DNA from: Faecalibacterium sp. An121
GTDB taxonomy: Bacteria; Bacillota; Clostridia; Oscillospirales; Ruminococcaceae
Direction of reading: 5' to 3'
Length of the DNA: 64,000 nucleotides
NCBI RefSeq assembly: GCF_002160915.1
Contig: NZ_NFLM01000001.1
Coordinates: 62,001 to 126,000, forward strand
Position numbers and translations under genes: made by a program
Notes under the pieces: model-generated
The model's database searches: none
What the model was told of the DNA's origin: nothing
What the model saw: the letters and a program-made list of their open reading frames with translations, nothing else
Shown: in pieces, positions 15,688-24,412 of the stretch
Layout: every line of letters begins with the position of its first letter
Position numbering within the stretch: position 1 is the first letter of the stretch

Positions 15688-17379
15688 ATGACCTGGAAAA
15701 AGAACAAAGGCGCGCCTGCCGGCCAGCAGCCCCGGGCGGATGACGCGGCAGCCGCCGAGTCCGGCCTGAACAAGTATAAAAAGTATCTCAAGTGGATCAT
15801 TCCGCTTGTTGTTGTAGTCCTGCTGGTGGTGGTGATTGCACTCCGCAACGCCAGCACCGCCAAGACCGCCGAGGTGGCCCCCGAGTATACCCAGGCCTCC
15901 GTGACGAGGCGCACCATCTCCCAGACCCTGAGCACCACCGGTACCCTGAATGCCGCCAACAGCTACAAGGTCAAGACGCTGGTGCAGGGCGAGATCCTTT
16001 CCTCGGATTTTGAAGAGGGCGACCAGGTGAGCAGCGGCCAGCAGCTGTACCAGATCGAGAACAGCGATGCTTCCACCAATGTGGAGCAGGCCCAGATCAA
16101 CCTGGAGCAGGCCCAGCGCAACTACGATCAGATCGCGGATTACCGCTATGTGCGCTCGCCGGTGGCGGGCACCATCTACACCCTCAGCGTCAAGGTGGGG
16201 GATGAGGTCACCAGCGGCCAGGAAGTGGCCGTGGTGCAGGATGCCAGCCAGATGGTCCTGCAGCTGACCTTCCCCTCCGCCGACGCTGCCCATTTTGCGG
16301 TGGGCCAGAGCGCCCAGATCACCCTGGACGGCACCTTTGAGGTGCTGCAGGGCACCGTCACCGAGGTGTCGGGCAGCGACGTGCTCAGCACCGGCAATGT
16401 GCTGGTGCGCAACGTGACCATCTCCACCGCCAACAACGGCGCGCTGAACACCGCCCAGTCGGCTACCGCCACCATCAACGGCATCAGCTCCACCAACAGC
16501 GCCACCTTCAATTACCGTGAGCAGCGGACCCTGACCGCTTCCACGGCGGGCACGGTGGCCAAGATCTACATCAGCGAGGGCGGCCAGGTGCCCGAGAACG
16601 GCATCGTGCTGGAACTGTCGGGCGACGACCTGGAGGAGACCATCCAGAGCGCCTATGAGAGCCTGCGCAGCCGCGAGATCTCGATGCGCAACGCGGAGGA
16701 CACCCTGGCCAACTACACCATCACCGCGCCCATCAACGGCACCGTGATCCAGAAGAACCGCCAGGCCGGCGAGTCGGTGGAGAGCGGCAGCGACCTGTGC
16801 ATCATCTACGACATGAGCTACCTGGAAATGACCATCAACATCGACGAGCTGGACATCAACCAGATCAACGTGGGTCAGCCCGTCACCGTCACCGCCGACT
16901 CGGTCAACGGCACCTTTGACGGCGTGGTGACCCGTGTGTCGATGGTGGGCACCACCCAGGGCGGCACCACCACCTATCCCGTCACCGTCCAGGTGGATGA
17001 GTACGGCGACCTGCGCCCCGGCATGAACGTCAATGCCGATATCGTGGTGGAGCAGGCCTCCAGCGTCATCGCGGTGCCCAACGCCGCCGTGGAGCGGGGC
17101 GACATCGTGCTGGTGACCACCGAGTCCCCCAGCGCCGCCAACGCCCTGGCCGATACCCCGGCCCCCGAGGGCTACGTTTATGTGCAGGTGGAGACCGGCG
17201 TCAGCGACCAGAACTACACCGAGATCGTCAGCGGCCTGCAGGAAGGGGACATCATCGGCTATGTCTCCAGCAGCACCTTCAGCTATGACGATTACAGTAC
17301 ATCCACGGATGCGGCCACCGGCAGCATCCTGATCGCGGGCGTGGTCAACCCTGTCCCCGCCCTGGGAGGGCGTAAATGA
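15688..17379 (+). CDS. HlyD/MacA-type efflux adaptor (membrane fusion protein)
   Basis: A 563-residue adaptor that links an inner-membrane ABC exporter to the outside. One N-terminal transmembrane helix (about 34-52, WIIPLVVVVLLVVVIAL) is followed by two biotinyl-lipoyl-like halves (YKVKTLVQGEILSSDFEEGDQVSSGQQLYQI, and TASTAGTVAKIYISEGGQVPENG). A short coiled-coil hairpin, beta-barrel (MTINIDELDINQINVGQPVTVTAD) and C-terminal membrane-proximal domain follow. ATG 15688 follows AGGAGG. Longer than MacA (about 370), suggesting a duplicated lipoyl region. The stop overlaps the ATPase start, so adaptor and ABC genes are coupled. Confidence 0.9.
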   Translation: MTWKKNKGAPAGQQPRADDAAAAESGLNKYKKYLKWIIPLVVVVLLVVVIALRNASTAKTAEVAPEYTQASVTRRTISQTLSTTGTLNAANSYKVKTLVQGEILSSDFEEGDQVSSGQQLYQIENSDASTNVEQAQINLEQAQRNYDQIADYRYVRSPVAGTIYTLSVKVGDEVTSGQEVAVVQDASQMVLQLTFPSADAAHFAVGQSAQITLDGTFEVLQGTVTEVSGSDVLSTGNVLVRNVTISTANNGALNTAQSATATINGISSTNSATFNYREQRTLTASTAGTVAKIYISEGGQVPENGIVLELSGDDLEETIQSAYESLRSREISMRNAEDTLANYTITAPINGTVIQKNRQAGESVESGSDLCIIYDMSYLEMTINIDELDINQINVGQPVTVTADSVNGTFDGVVTRVSMVGTTQGGTTTYPVTVQVDEYGDLRPGMNVNADIVVEQASSVIAVPNAAVERGDIVLVTTESPSAANALADTPAPEGYVYVQVETGVSDQNYTEIVSGLQEGDIIGYVSSSTFSYDDYSTSTDAATGSILIAGVVNPVPALGGRK

Positions 17380-18170
17380 GCGCATTGATCGAATTCAACG
17401 AGGTGTGCAAGTTCTACCAGATGGGCGATACCACCGTCAAGGCCCTGGACCACGTCACCATGCGGATCGAAAAAGGGGAGTTCGTGGCCATCGTGGGCCA
17501 GTCCGGTTCGGGCAAGTCCACCTGCATGAACATCATCGGCTGCCTGGACGTGCCCACAGCCGGCACCTATCAACTGAACGGCCGGGACGTGGGCAAGATG
17601 AAGCGCAGCGAACTGGCCGCCATCCGCAACGAGATGCTGGGATTCGTGTTCCAGCAGTACAATCTGCTGCCCAAGCTGAACCTTTTGGGCAACGTGGAAG
17701 TGCCCATGATCTACGCCCGGGTGCCCCGGGCCCAGCGCCATGCCCGCGCCAAAGCGGTGCTGGAGCAGGTGGGGCTGGGGGATAAGCTGAAAAGCAAGCC
17801 CAACCAGCTGTCGGGTGGCCAGCAGCAGCGGGTGTCCATTGCGCGGGCCCTGGTGCGCAATCCGCCCCTGATCCTGGCGGACGAGCCCACCGGCGCTCTG
17901 GATACCCATACCGGCCGGGAAGTGCTGGGGATGCTGCAGGAGCTGAACCGGCAGGGGCACACCGTCATCCTGATCACCCATGACAACTCCATCGCGGTGC
18001 AGGCCCCCCGGATCATCCGGCTGGAGGATGGCCGCATCGTCTACGACGGCGACGCCCATTCGCCCGACGCTTTTGTCGTCAGCCCCATCCTGGAGACGGT
18101 GCTGGAGAGCAGCCAGAAGAAAGCCCCGGCCCCCCAGGGTCAGGAAGGAGGCGAGAGCCCGTGCTCTTGA
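17376..18170 (+). CDS. MacB/LolD-type ABC exporter ATPase
   Basis: A 264-residue nucleotide-binding subunit. Walker A is GQSGSGKST, followed by Q-loop FQQYNLLPKLNLLGNVEVPMIY, signature LSGGQQQR, Walker B LILADEPTGALD and switch His THD. The MacB-like DEPTGALDT and NLLPKL motifs place it in the lipoprotein/antimicrobial-peptide/macrolide export group. It overlaps the adaptor by 4 bp and the permease by 10 bp. A low-complexity tail (SSQKKAPAPQGQEGGESPCS) follows the fold. It powers the MacB-like permease, probably for extrusion of a surface molecule, peptide or drug. Confidence 0.95.
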   Translation: MSALIEFNEVCKFYQMGDTTVKALDHVTMRIEKGEFVAIVGQSGSGKSTCMNIIGCLDVPTAGTYQLNGRDVGKMKRSELAAIRNEMLGFVFQQYNLLPKLNLLGNVEVPMIYARVPRAQRHARAKAVLEQVGLGDKLKSKPNQLSGGQQQRVSIARALVRNPPLILADEPTGALDTHTGREVLGMLQELNRQGHTVILITHDNSIAVQAPRIIRLEDGRIVYDGDAHSPDAFVVSPILETVLESSQKKAPAPQGQEGGESPCS

Positions 18171-19372
18171 TGGATACCTTTATTCTGGCGCTCAAGAACA
18201 TCTGGAGCAACAAGATGCGCACCATCCTGACCATGCTGGGCATCATCATCGGCGTGACGGCCGTGATCGTCATTGTGGGTCTGGGCAACGGCATGACCCA
18301 GTCGGTGCGGGACAGCTTCTCGGCCATGGGCATCAACAGTATGTCGGTGTCCATCTGGGGCCGCGGCTCCTCCCGCAACGCCAGCGTGGACTATATGTAC
18401 CAGGTGGTGCAGGACAATCCCCTCTATCTGCAGGATATCTCCCCGTACATCCAGGTCTCCGGCGGCCAGACCGTCAAGGAGGGCCGGGATACCTACCGCT
18501 ACACCGGCGTCTACGGGGTCAATGAGGACTACACCTCCATGGCCAACTACACCATCGCGGACGGCCGCGGCCTGCAGTACATGGATATCAAGGAAAACCG
18601 CTATGTCTGCGTCATCGGCGACTATCTGTCCCGGGAGGCGTTCAACGGCAACGCCATCGGACAGGACATCAAGGTAGGCCCCTACCGCTTCCAGATCGTG
18701 GGGGTACTGGCCGCCAAGGGCAACGACCCCGAACTGCAGGAGGGCGGCGAGGATGACCGCATCTACGTGCCCTATACGGTGGCCATGAAGATCAACCAGC
18801 AGAGCACGGTGGACACCTACACCGTCATCATGGCGGACGAGAATTACGCCAACCAGGCCAAAGCAGCCGTGGAACAGGCCCTGTATGCAATTTATGAGGA
18901 TGAAGACGCGTATTATGTATACAGCATGAGCGAGCTGCTTGCCCAGATGAACCAGACCATCAGCATGGTGGTCATGGTCCTGACCCTGATCGCGGGCATC
19001 TCCCTGCTGGTGGGCGGCATCGGCATCATGAACATCATGCTGGTGTCTGTCAGCGAGCGCACGCGGGAGATCGGCATCCGCAAGGCGATGGGCGCCCGGG
19101 AGCGCACCATCCTGTTCCAGTTCGTTGTGGAAGCGGGCACCACCTCGGCCCTGGGCGGCGTCATCGGCATCCTGCTGGGGTACGCCCTGTCGGCGGCAGC
19201 CACGGCGGCTGTGCCCCTGATCATGCCGGGGGAATCGGTGGCCATTACCCCGGGCAGCAGCGCAGTGCTGGTCTCCTTTGGCATCTCGGTGGGCATCGGT
19301 GTGATCTTCGGCTATCTGCCGGCCCGCCGTGCCGCCCGGCTCAACCCCATCGAGGCGCTGCGCTATGAATAA
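18161..19372 (+). CDS. MacB/FtsX-type ABC exporter permease
   Basis: A 403-residue permease with the MacB topology: one N-terminal helix (MRTILTMLGIIIGVTAVIVIVGLGNG), a large extracytoplasmic domain (about 50-275), then three helices (LTLIAGISLLVGGIGIMNIMLVSVSERTREIGIRKAMGA, the diagnostic FtsX-domain loop, and a C-terminal pair). GTG 18161 is used because AGGAGG is 9 bases upstream; an ATG at 18170 is in frame but badly spaced. It forms a tripartite unit with the adaptor and ATPase. No outer-membrane TolC partner is expected in a monoderm; the next gene encodes a cell-surface SLH protein. Confidence 0.94.
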   Translation: MLLMDTFILALKNIWSNKMRTILTMLGIIIGVTAVIVIVGLGNGMTQSVRDSFSAMGINSMSVSIWGRGSSRNASVDYMYQVVQDNPLYLQDISPYIQVSGGQTVKEGRDTYRYTGVYGVNEDYTSMANYTIADGRGLQYMDIKENRYVCVIGDYLSREAFNGNAIGQDIKVGPYRFQIVGVLAAKGNDPELQEGGEDDRIYVPYTVAMKINQQSTVDTYTVIMADENYANQAKAAVEQALYAIYEDEDAYYVYSMSELLAQMNQTISMVVMVLTLIAGISLLVGGIGIMNIMLVSVSERTREIGIRKAMGARERTILFQFVVEAGTTSALGGVIGILLGYALSAAATAAVPLIMPGESVAITPGSSAVLVSFGISVGIGVIFGYLPARRAARLNPIEALRYE

Positions 19373-19409
19373 GCGCCCCGCCTTGAGTGAAACATGAGGA
19401 GAAGCGAAA

Positions 19410-21452
19410 ATGAAGAAACGACTTTTGTCCCTTCTGCTGGCAGTCTGCATCCTGATCCCCATTCTGACGCTGCCGGCCGCGGCCGTCAACAGCAATGTGG
19501 CCATCCAGACCGCCCGCACCATGGGCGTGCTGGATGTGCAGACCGCCGAGGAGCTGGCCGCCCCCGTCACCCGGGGAGAGTTCGCCCGGATGCTGACCAT
19601 GGTCTCGTCCTACCGTGAAACCGTGAATGAGCAGATCCTGGTGGGCAGCCTGTTCACCGACGTGAACAGCTCCACCGCATACGCTCCCTACATCCGCATC
19701 GCGGTGCAGCAGGGCTGGCTGACCGGCTACACCGACGGCACCTTCCGCCCCGAGGGCACCGTCAGCCTGGAGGCCGCCTGCGCGTCCGCTCTGCGGCTGC
19801 TGGGCTTCACCCCCACCGACCTGGCGGGCGCTTTCCCGGCAGCACAGCTGAGCAAGGCCACCGAGCTGGGCCTGCGCAGCGGCCTGACCCGCAGCCAGGG
19901 CGAGGCCATGACCCGCACCGACTGCGCCGTGCTGCTGTACAACACCCTGACCGCCACCAACAAGAGCGGCTCGACCTACGGCAACACCATCGGCCTGACC
20001 GTCTCGGACGGACAGGTGGACACCTCCACCATCCTGGCCAGCAGCCTGAAGGGACCTTTCGTGGCCCAGGCCGGCGAAGTGCTGCCCATCGTGCCCACCA
20101 CCGTCTACCGCAACGATGAGGTGAGCAGCTCGGCCCAGCTGAACATCAACGACGTCTACTATTACAGCGAGAGCCTGAATTCCCTGTGGATCTACACCAA
20201 CAAGGCTTCGGGCCGGATCACTTCCGTCTCCCCCAACGCCGCCGCCCCCACCTCGGTGACGGTGGCCGGCGTGACCTACCAGATCGGCAGCACCGATGTG
20301 GCCTACCGCATTTCCTCCCTGTCGGGCGGCGGCGTGGGCCAGGTGGTGACCCTGCTGCTGGGAATGGAAGATGTAGCCGTGGGGATCCTCACCGGCGAGG
20401 AGGTGGACCAAAGCTACTACGGCGTAGTGCAGTCCTCCAGCAAATCCCTCATCACCGATAACGGCGCCGACGTCATGCAGACCGTCCGTGTGCTGTGCAC
20501 CGACGGCACCGTGCGCAGCGTCCGGGTGGACAAGAACCTCCGCTACCCCACCGGGTGGCTGGTGTCCATCACCGCCACCCCCGAAGGGGAGAGCGTGGCC
20601 TCCCTGAGCGAGCGGGGGGTCAGCGGGCTGTTCAGCGCCGCGGGCCGCAGCCTGGGCAATTACAGGCTGGCCAACGACGTGGAGATCCTGGACACCACCG
20701 CCGACGGCACCGGCAAGACCATCCGCCTGGACCGTCTGGACGGGGTGAACCTGTCCGAAAACGATATCCGCTACTATGCCCTCAACGACGCGGGGGAGAT
20801 CTCCCGCCTGGTGCTGGACGATGTGACCGGCGATGTCTGGACCTATGGCTGCCTGACCGGCTGGAGCATCAACAACAACAATTCCGTCCTGGATGACCTG
20901 ACCAACCTCCAGCCCAACGATGTGCTGATGCAGATCGTCACCGGCCTGGCCTCGGGCGTGGTGACCGGTTCGCTGCTGAACGATATCTGGAGCGAAGTGA
21001 CCGGCAACACCGGCTACCTGACCAGCCTGGTGCTGAACCTGCTGGCCAACAACACCAGCGGCCTGCTGAGCACCGTGCTGGGCACCATTGCAGGGGGCGC
21101 CAACTACACCTATATGACCGGAACCTCTGCCACCACCTCCACCACCGATGTGCTGTACCCCGTTGTGGCGGGCGGCATCGGCGTGCGCTATGAGGTGAAC
21201 GGCTCGGTGCGTGGGATGGTGCAGCTGCAGCCCATCCTGATCCAGGACCTGGGGGCTGCCTCGGTGACTGCCACCGGCGGCGCCCGCTATGAGACCGCCG
21301 ACGATATGCAGGTCTATCTGTGGCACATGGGCGTCTACTATCCCACCACCCTGTCCACCATCAACTCCCAGGACTACTTCCTGGTGGGGTGGGTGGATTC
21401 CTGCACCGCAGGCCATCAGGTCCGCGTGCTGACCGCCCTGCGGAAGAACTGA
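19410..21452 (+). CDS. Secreted SLH-domain surface protein
   Basis: A 680-residue exported protein. A signal peptide (MKKRLLSLLLAVCILIPILTLPAAA) precedes S-layer-homology-like repeats (about 27-190), including LFTDVNSSTAYAPYIRIAVQQGWLTGYTDGTFRPEGTVSLEAACASALRLLG. SLH repeats bind pyruvylated secondary wall polymers. The remaining approximately 490 residues are Thr/Ser/Asn-rich, beta-strand-like and unrecognised. It follows the permease by 37 bp and has its own AGGAG-like site, so it likely belongs to the exporter operon. It could be the wall-side partner of the exporter or an exported cargo; the sequence does not decide. Confidence 0.82.
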   Translation: MKKRLLSLLLAVCILIPILTLPAAAVNSNVAIQTARTMGVLDVQTAEELAAPVTRGEFARMLTMVSSYRETVNEQILVGSLFTDVNSSTAYAPYIRIAVQQGWLTGYTDGTFRPEGTVSLEAACASALRLLGFTPTDLAGAFPAAQLSKATELGLRSGLTRSQGEAMTRTDCAVLLYNTLTATNKSGSTYGNTIGLTVSDGQVDTSTILASSLKGPFVAQAGEVLPIVPTTVYRNDEVSSSAQLNINDVYYYSESLNSLWIYTNKASGRITSVSPNAAAPTSVTVAGVTYQIGSTDVAYRISSLSGGGVGQVVTLLLGMEDVAVGILTGEEVDQSYYGVVQSSSKSLITDNGADVMQTVRVLCTDGTVRSVRVDKNLRYPTGWLVSITATPEGESVASLSERGVSGLFSAAGRSLGNYRLANDVEILDTTADGTGKTIRLDRLDGVNLSENDIRYYALNDAGEISRLVLDDVTGDVWTYGCLTGWSINNNNSVLDDLTNLQPNDVLMQIVTGLASGVVTGSLLNDIWSEVTGNTGYLTSLVLNLLANNTSGLLSTVLGTIAGGANYTYMTGTSATTSTTDVLYPVVAGGIGVRYEVNGSVRGMVQLQPILIQDLGAASVTATGGARYETADDMQVYLWHMGVYYPTTLSTINSQDYFLVGWVDSCTAGHQVRVLTALRKN

Positions 21453-21453
21453 G

Positions 21454-22293
21454 ATGCGGGCGGGACTGGGCGGCTACACCAGGCCGGAGATCCTGCTGCG
21501 GCAGGCGCTCGGGCTTGTACTGCCCCGCCGGTGCCCTTTCTGCGGGCAGGTGTTGGGCTGGATGCCCCAATGCCCCGATTGTGCCGGTATGCTGAAAAAC
21601 CGCGCACGGCATCCCCAGGGCCGGAACCTGCCTCTTTCGGGCATCCAGCCCGGGATCCTCGCCTGGGCTGCGTCCGCTTTCTGGTATGAGGGCACTGTGC
21701 GCAGCGCCATCCGCCAGGCAAAGTACGACCGCAAACCCTGGATCGCGGTGCAGCTGGGCTGTCTGCTGGCCCAGCAGATGTTTGGGGTCCGGGTGGATGT
21801 GCGGGGCGGGGTGGAGATCCCGCGGCCTGCGGCAGACCCGGTCACCGACTGTGACCTGATCGTGCCCATGGCCTCCTCGGGGCGGGGCAGGGCTTATAAT
21901 GTCCCGGCCCTGATGGCCTACCCGCTGGGTCATGGCCTGGGGATCCCGGTGGACGAGGCTGCCCTGCTGCGCACCCGCCGCGGGACGGCGCAGGCCGGGC
22001 TTTCGGGCCAGGAACGGGTGATCAACGCCATGGGGTTGTTCCGGGCAGACGCCGACCGGGTAGCCGGACGACGGGTGCTTTTGCTGGACGATGTGATCAC
22101 CACCGGCTCAACGGTGTCCGCCGCGGCCCAGGCCCTGCTGTATGCAGGGGCCGAGTGGGTGGGCGCTGTGAGCTTTGCCGTCCCCTGGGAAAATCAGACG
22201 CTGCCCGCGTATCCCGGTGTCCCCTTTGAGGGGAGAGGGGAGGGCCAGTGGGAGGACGCCGGTCCGGAAGAAGACGAAGAGATCCCATTCTGA
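21454..22293 (+). CDS. comF: ComF-family phosphoribosyltransferase-like protein
   Basis: A 279-residue ComF/GntX homologue. The N-terminal zinc finger CPFC...CPDC (about 26-47) is followed by a PRTase fold with the PRPP loop RVLLLDDVITTGSTVSAA. In Firmicutes ComF helps DNA uptake during competence and may work with PriA and DprA. It begins one base after the SLH stop without a strong SD, so it is probably translationally coupled. An acidic tail (EDAGPEEDEEIPF) is present. Competence genes are not otherwise seen here, and a housekeeping role is possible. Confidence 0.9.
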   Translation: MRAGLGGYTRPEILLRQALGLVLPRRCPFCGQVLGWMPQCPDCAGMLKNRARHPQGRNLPLSGIQPGILAWAASAFWYEGTVRSAIRQAKYDRKPWIAVQLGCLLAQQMFGVRVDVRGGVEIPRPAADPVTDCDLIVPMASSGRGRAYNVPALMAYPLGHGLGIPVDEAALLRTRRGTAQAGLSGQERVINAMGLFRADADRVAGRRVLLLDDVITTGSTVSAAAQALLYAGAEWVGAVSFAVPWENQTLPAYPGVPFEGRGEGQWEDAGPEEDEEIPF

Positions 22294-22306
22294 AAACGGG
22301 AACCGA

Positions 22307-22335
22307 TTTGCCGCAGCGCTCCTGCGGCAAATTTT
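22307..22335 (+). terminator. Terminator after comF
   Basis: TTTGCCGCAG (22307-22316) pairs with CTGCGGCAAA (22322-22331), followed by TTTT; sits before the next SD, so it may be leaky. Confidence 0.7.
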
Positions 22336-22361
22336 CCTGTCCATAAAGGAGGAGCTGCATC

Positions 22362-22829
22362 ATGAACCCGAGAAAACAGAGATTTTATATTGCGGCGGCC
22401 GCTGTGCTGGCCCTGGTGGCCCTGGCCTGGTCTTTGCTGGGCAGCCCGGTGGTGCTGTGGCACAACCACCAGCTGAAATCGGCCCTGACCGGCCTCACCG
22501 ACACCACCATCACCCTGGAGCAGGCGGTGCCTTTCAGCTGGGACGAGGTGTATACGTTTGCGCCTTATACCCCGGTGGAGGAGATCCAGCAGGTGATCGG
22601 CGCCCAGAGCTACAACCTGCGGGAGGCACAGAGCGAGGGGATGCTGCAGCTGGTCTTTCTGGACGAGGGCGCAGTGACCGCCGCGATCTGCGGCTTTCCC
22701 GCCGAGCTGGGCTATGAGATCGTGTTCCCCGACGCGGCCGGCACAGACCCCGGTCCTATCACCCACGGCGAGGACATCTCTTTCACGGTGGAACGCACAG
22801 AAAGCGTGGTGCGGCTGACCGCCGCATAA
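22362..22829 (+). CDS. Small membrane-anchored protein of unknown function
   Basis: A 155-residue protein with a basic N-terminus, one transmembrane helix (about 9-30) and an extracytoplasmic domain of about 120 residues. The domain has alternating short strands (TITLEQAVPFSWDEVYTFAPYTPVEEIQQVIG) resembling small secreted or lipoprotein-like domains of clostridia. AGGAGGAGCTGCATC precedes the ATG. It follows the comF terminator and precedes the tRNA-Pro promoter. I do not recognise a catalytic motif. The AAYTPxEEIxxxIG segment is common in uncharacterised Oscillospiraceae proteins; function unknown. Confidence 0.7.
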   Translation: MNPRKQRFYIAAAAVLALVALAWSLLGSPVVLWHNHQLKSALTGLTDTTITLEQAVPFSWDEVYTFAPYTPVEEIQQVIGAQSYNLREAQSEGMLQLVFLDEGAVTAAICGFPAELGYEIVFPDAAGTDPGPITHGEDISFTVERTESVVRLTAA

Positions 22830-22845
22830 AAGCGGGAAAAAACCC

Positions 22846-22874
22846 TTGACAAAACCAGCCCGGTCCGGTATAAT
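22846..22874 (+). promoter_or_regulatory. tRNA-Pro promoter
   Basis: TTGACA (22846-22851), 17 bp, TATAAT (22869-22874): perfect consensus hexamers. Confidence 0.9.
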
Positions 22875-22909
22875 AATGAAGCTGTGAGCCGCAAGGCGCA
22901 CAGCAATAT

Positions 22910-22987
22910 CCGGGTGTAGCGCAGTTTTGGTAGCGCGCTTGAATGGGGTTCAAGAGGCCGTGAGTTCGATTCTCGCCACTCGGACCA
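22910..22987 (+). tRNA. tRNA-Pro (anticodon GGG)
   Basis: Cloverleaf readable: acceptor CCGGGTG/CACTCGG (one G-T), anticodon stem CTTGA/TCAAG around loop ATGGGGT (anticodon GGG), T-loop GTTCGATTC, encoded CCA. Own promoter and terminator. Confidence 0.95.
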
Positions 22988-22990
22988 AAA

Positions 22991-23020
22991 GACCGTCAGC
23001 ATGAGCTGGCGGTCTTTTTT
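22991..23020 (+). terminator. tRNA-Pro terminator
   Basis: GACCGTCAGC-ATGA-GCTGGCGGTC hairpin followed by T6. Confidence 0.93.
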
Positions 23021-23121
23021 GCGTGCAGAGGCTTTTCCTGTCTTGCCCCGCAGGACGTAGTGTGATATTCTTCTTATAGAATGGCCGGCGCAGGCCGGCT
23101 CAAATAAAAGGAGTGGGAAAA

Positions 23122-24339
23122 ATGAAGGATCGTGTGGGCCCGATGGTCAGCGGCTGGCTGAAACGGGCGAGGCAGGAGGCGCTGCTGGTGGTGCTGGCAG
23201 CGGCAGCCGGCGGGATCGCCGGGGTGCTGACGGCGGTGTTTGGCCGGGGTGTGCTGGCGGTGACTGCGCTGCGGGAAGCGCAGCCCTGGCTGCTGGTGCT
23301 GCTGCCCGCAGGCGGTGCGGTGATCTGGCTGGTATACGCCCGCTGGGGCAAGGAGTGCAGCCGGGGCATGGCCCTGGTCTTTGATGCGGAAGAAGGCCGC
23401 CGGGAGGACGTGCCCCTGCTGCTGGTGCCTCTGGCGGTAGGGGCTACCTGGCTGGGCCACCTGCTGGGGGCCAGCGTGGGCCGTGAAGGGGTGGCCGTCC
23501 AGATCGCGTCGGCGGGGGCCAGCCTTCTGACGCCGGCCCTGCAAAGGCAGCAGGACCGGCGCCGCCTGCTGGTGGCGGGGGTGGCGGCCGGTTTTGCGGG
23601 GCTGTTCTGCACCCCGTTGGCGGCGGTATTTTTCGCACTGGAACTGTTCCGCGCGGGGGTGGCGGTATACGACGCTCTGCTGCCGGCTTTGGTGGCCGCA
23701 TGGACCGCGTCGGCGGTCAGCGGGCTGCTGGGGATGGCCCCGTCGGCGGTGGATCTGGGGATTGCAGCCCCGGCCCTGACAGGACCGGTCCTGCTGCGGC
23801 TGGCGGTGCTGGGCGCCGCCTGCGGTTTGGCGGGCTGGCTGTTTGTGGCCCTGCTGCACGGCCTGAAAGACCGTCTGGGCCGCTGGCTGCCCAATCCATG
23901 CCTGCGCATCGTGCTGGTGGGAGCGCTGGTGGCGGTCATAGGCTTTGCCACAGGCAGCCGCTACAACGGCCTGAGCGAGGGCCTGTCGGCGGCGGCCATG
24001 GCAGGGGGCAGCCTGTATGCCTGGGACTGGCTGGCCAAGCTCTGCCTGACGGCGGTGTGCCTGGCGGCGGGGTTCCAGGGCGGCGAGGTAGCCCCACTGT
24101 TTACCATTGGCGCGGCGCTGGGCGCGGTCCTGGCTCTGCCTCTGGGCCTGCCGGTGCCCCTTGCTGCGGCCCTGGCTTATGCGGCCGTGTTTGCGGCGGG
24201 GACCAACACCCTGGCCGCCCCCATCCTGGTGGGGCTGGAGCTGTTCGGCGGGGAGTATTTCGGCTGCTTTGTGCTGGTGTGCGCGGCGTCCTATCTGTGC
24301 AACGGGGGCCACTCCATCTATCCTCAGGCCAAAAGTTAA
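23122..24339 (+). CDS. CLC-family anion transporter, fluoride/proton antiporter (CLC-F) type
   Basis: A 405-residue CLC protein with about ten or more hydrophobic segments. The gating-glutamate loop reads GREGVAVQ, unlike GREGP of chloride CLCs. The N-terminal selectivity region reads GKECSRGMALV in place of GSGIP, followed by VPLLLVPLAVGATWLGHLLGASVGREG. This pattern matches the fluoride-exporting CLC-F subfamily (EriC-F), from recall. GFQGGEVAPLFTIGA and the C-terminal LAAPILVGLELFGGEYF fit the CLC core. ATG 23122 follows AAAGGAG; the GTG at 23113 is too close to it. No fluoride riboswitch is visible upstream. A chloride transporter remains the alternative. Confidence 0.8.
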   Translation: MKDRVGPMVSGWLKRARQEALLVVLAAAAGGIAGVLTAVFGRGVLAVTALREAQPWLLVLLPAGGAVIWLVYARWGKECSRGMALVFDAEEGRREDVPLLLVPLAVGATWLGHLLGASVGREGVAVQIASAGASLLTPALQRQQDRRRLLVAGVAAGFAGLFCTPLAAVFFALELFRAGVAVYDALLPALVAAWTASAVSGLLGMAPSAVDLGIAAPALTGPVLLRLAVLGAACGLAGWLFVALLHGLKDRLGRWLPNPCLRIVLVGALVAVIGFATGSRYNGLSEGLSAAAMAGGSLYAWDWLAKLCLTAVCLAAGFQGGEVAPLFTIGAALGAVLALPLGLPVPLAAALAYAAVFAAGTNTLAAPILVGLELFGGEYFGCFVLVCAASYLCNGGHSIYPQAKS

Positions 24340-24412
24340 AATTCAGCCTTGCCCCGCGGGGCGGGTTTATGGTACACTTTACCAAAATAAACATAGCAGG
24401 AGGATGAATGGT

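Noticed and set aside
23021-23121. Fluoride riboswitch before the CLC gene
   Set aside because: Leader lacks the conserved crcB core; only a GCCGGC-type palindrome is seen.
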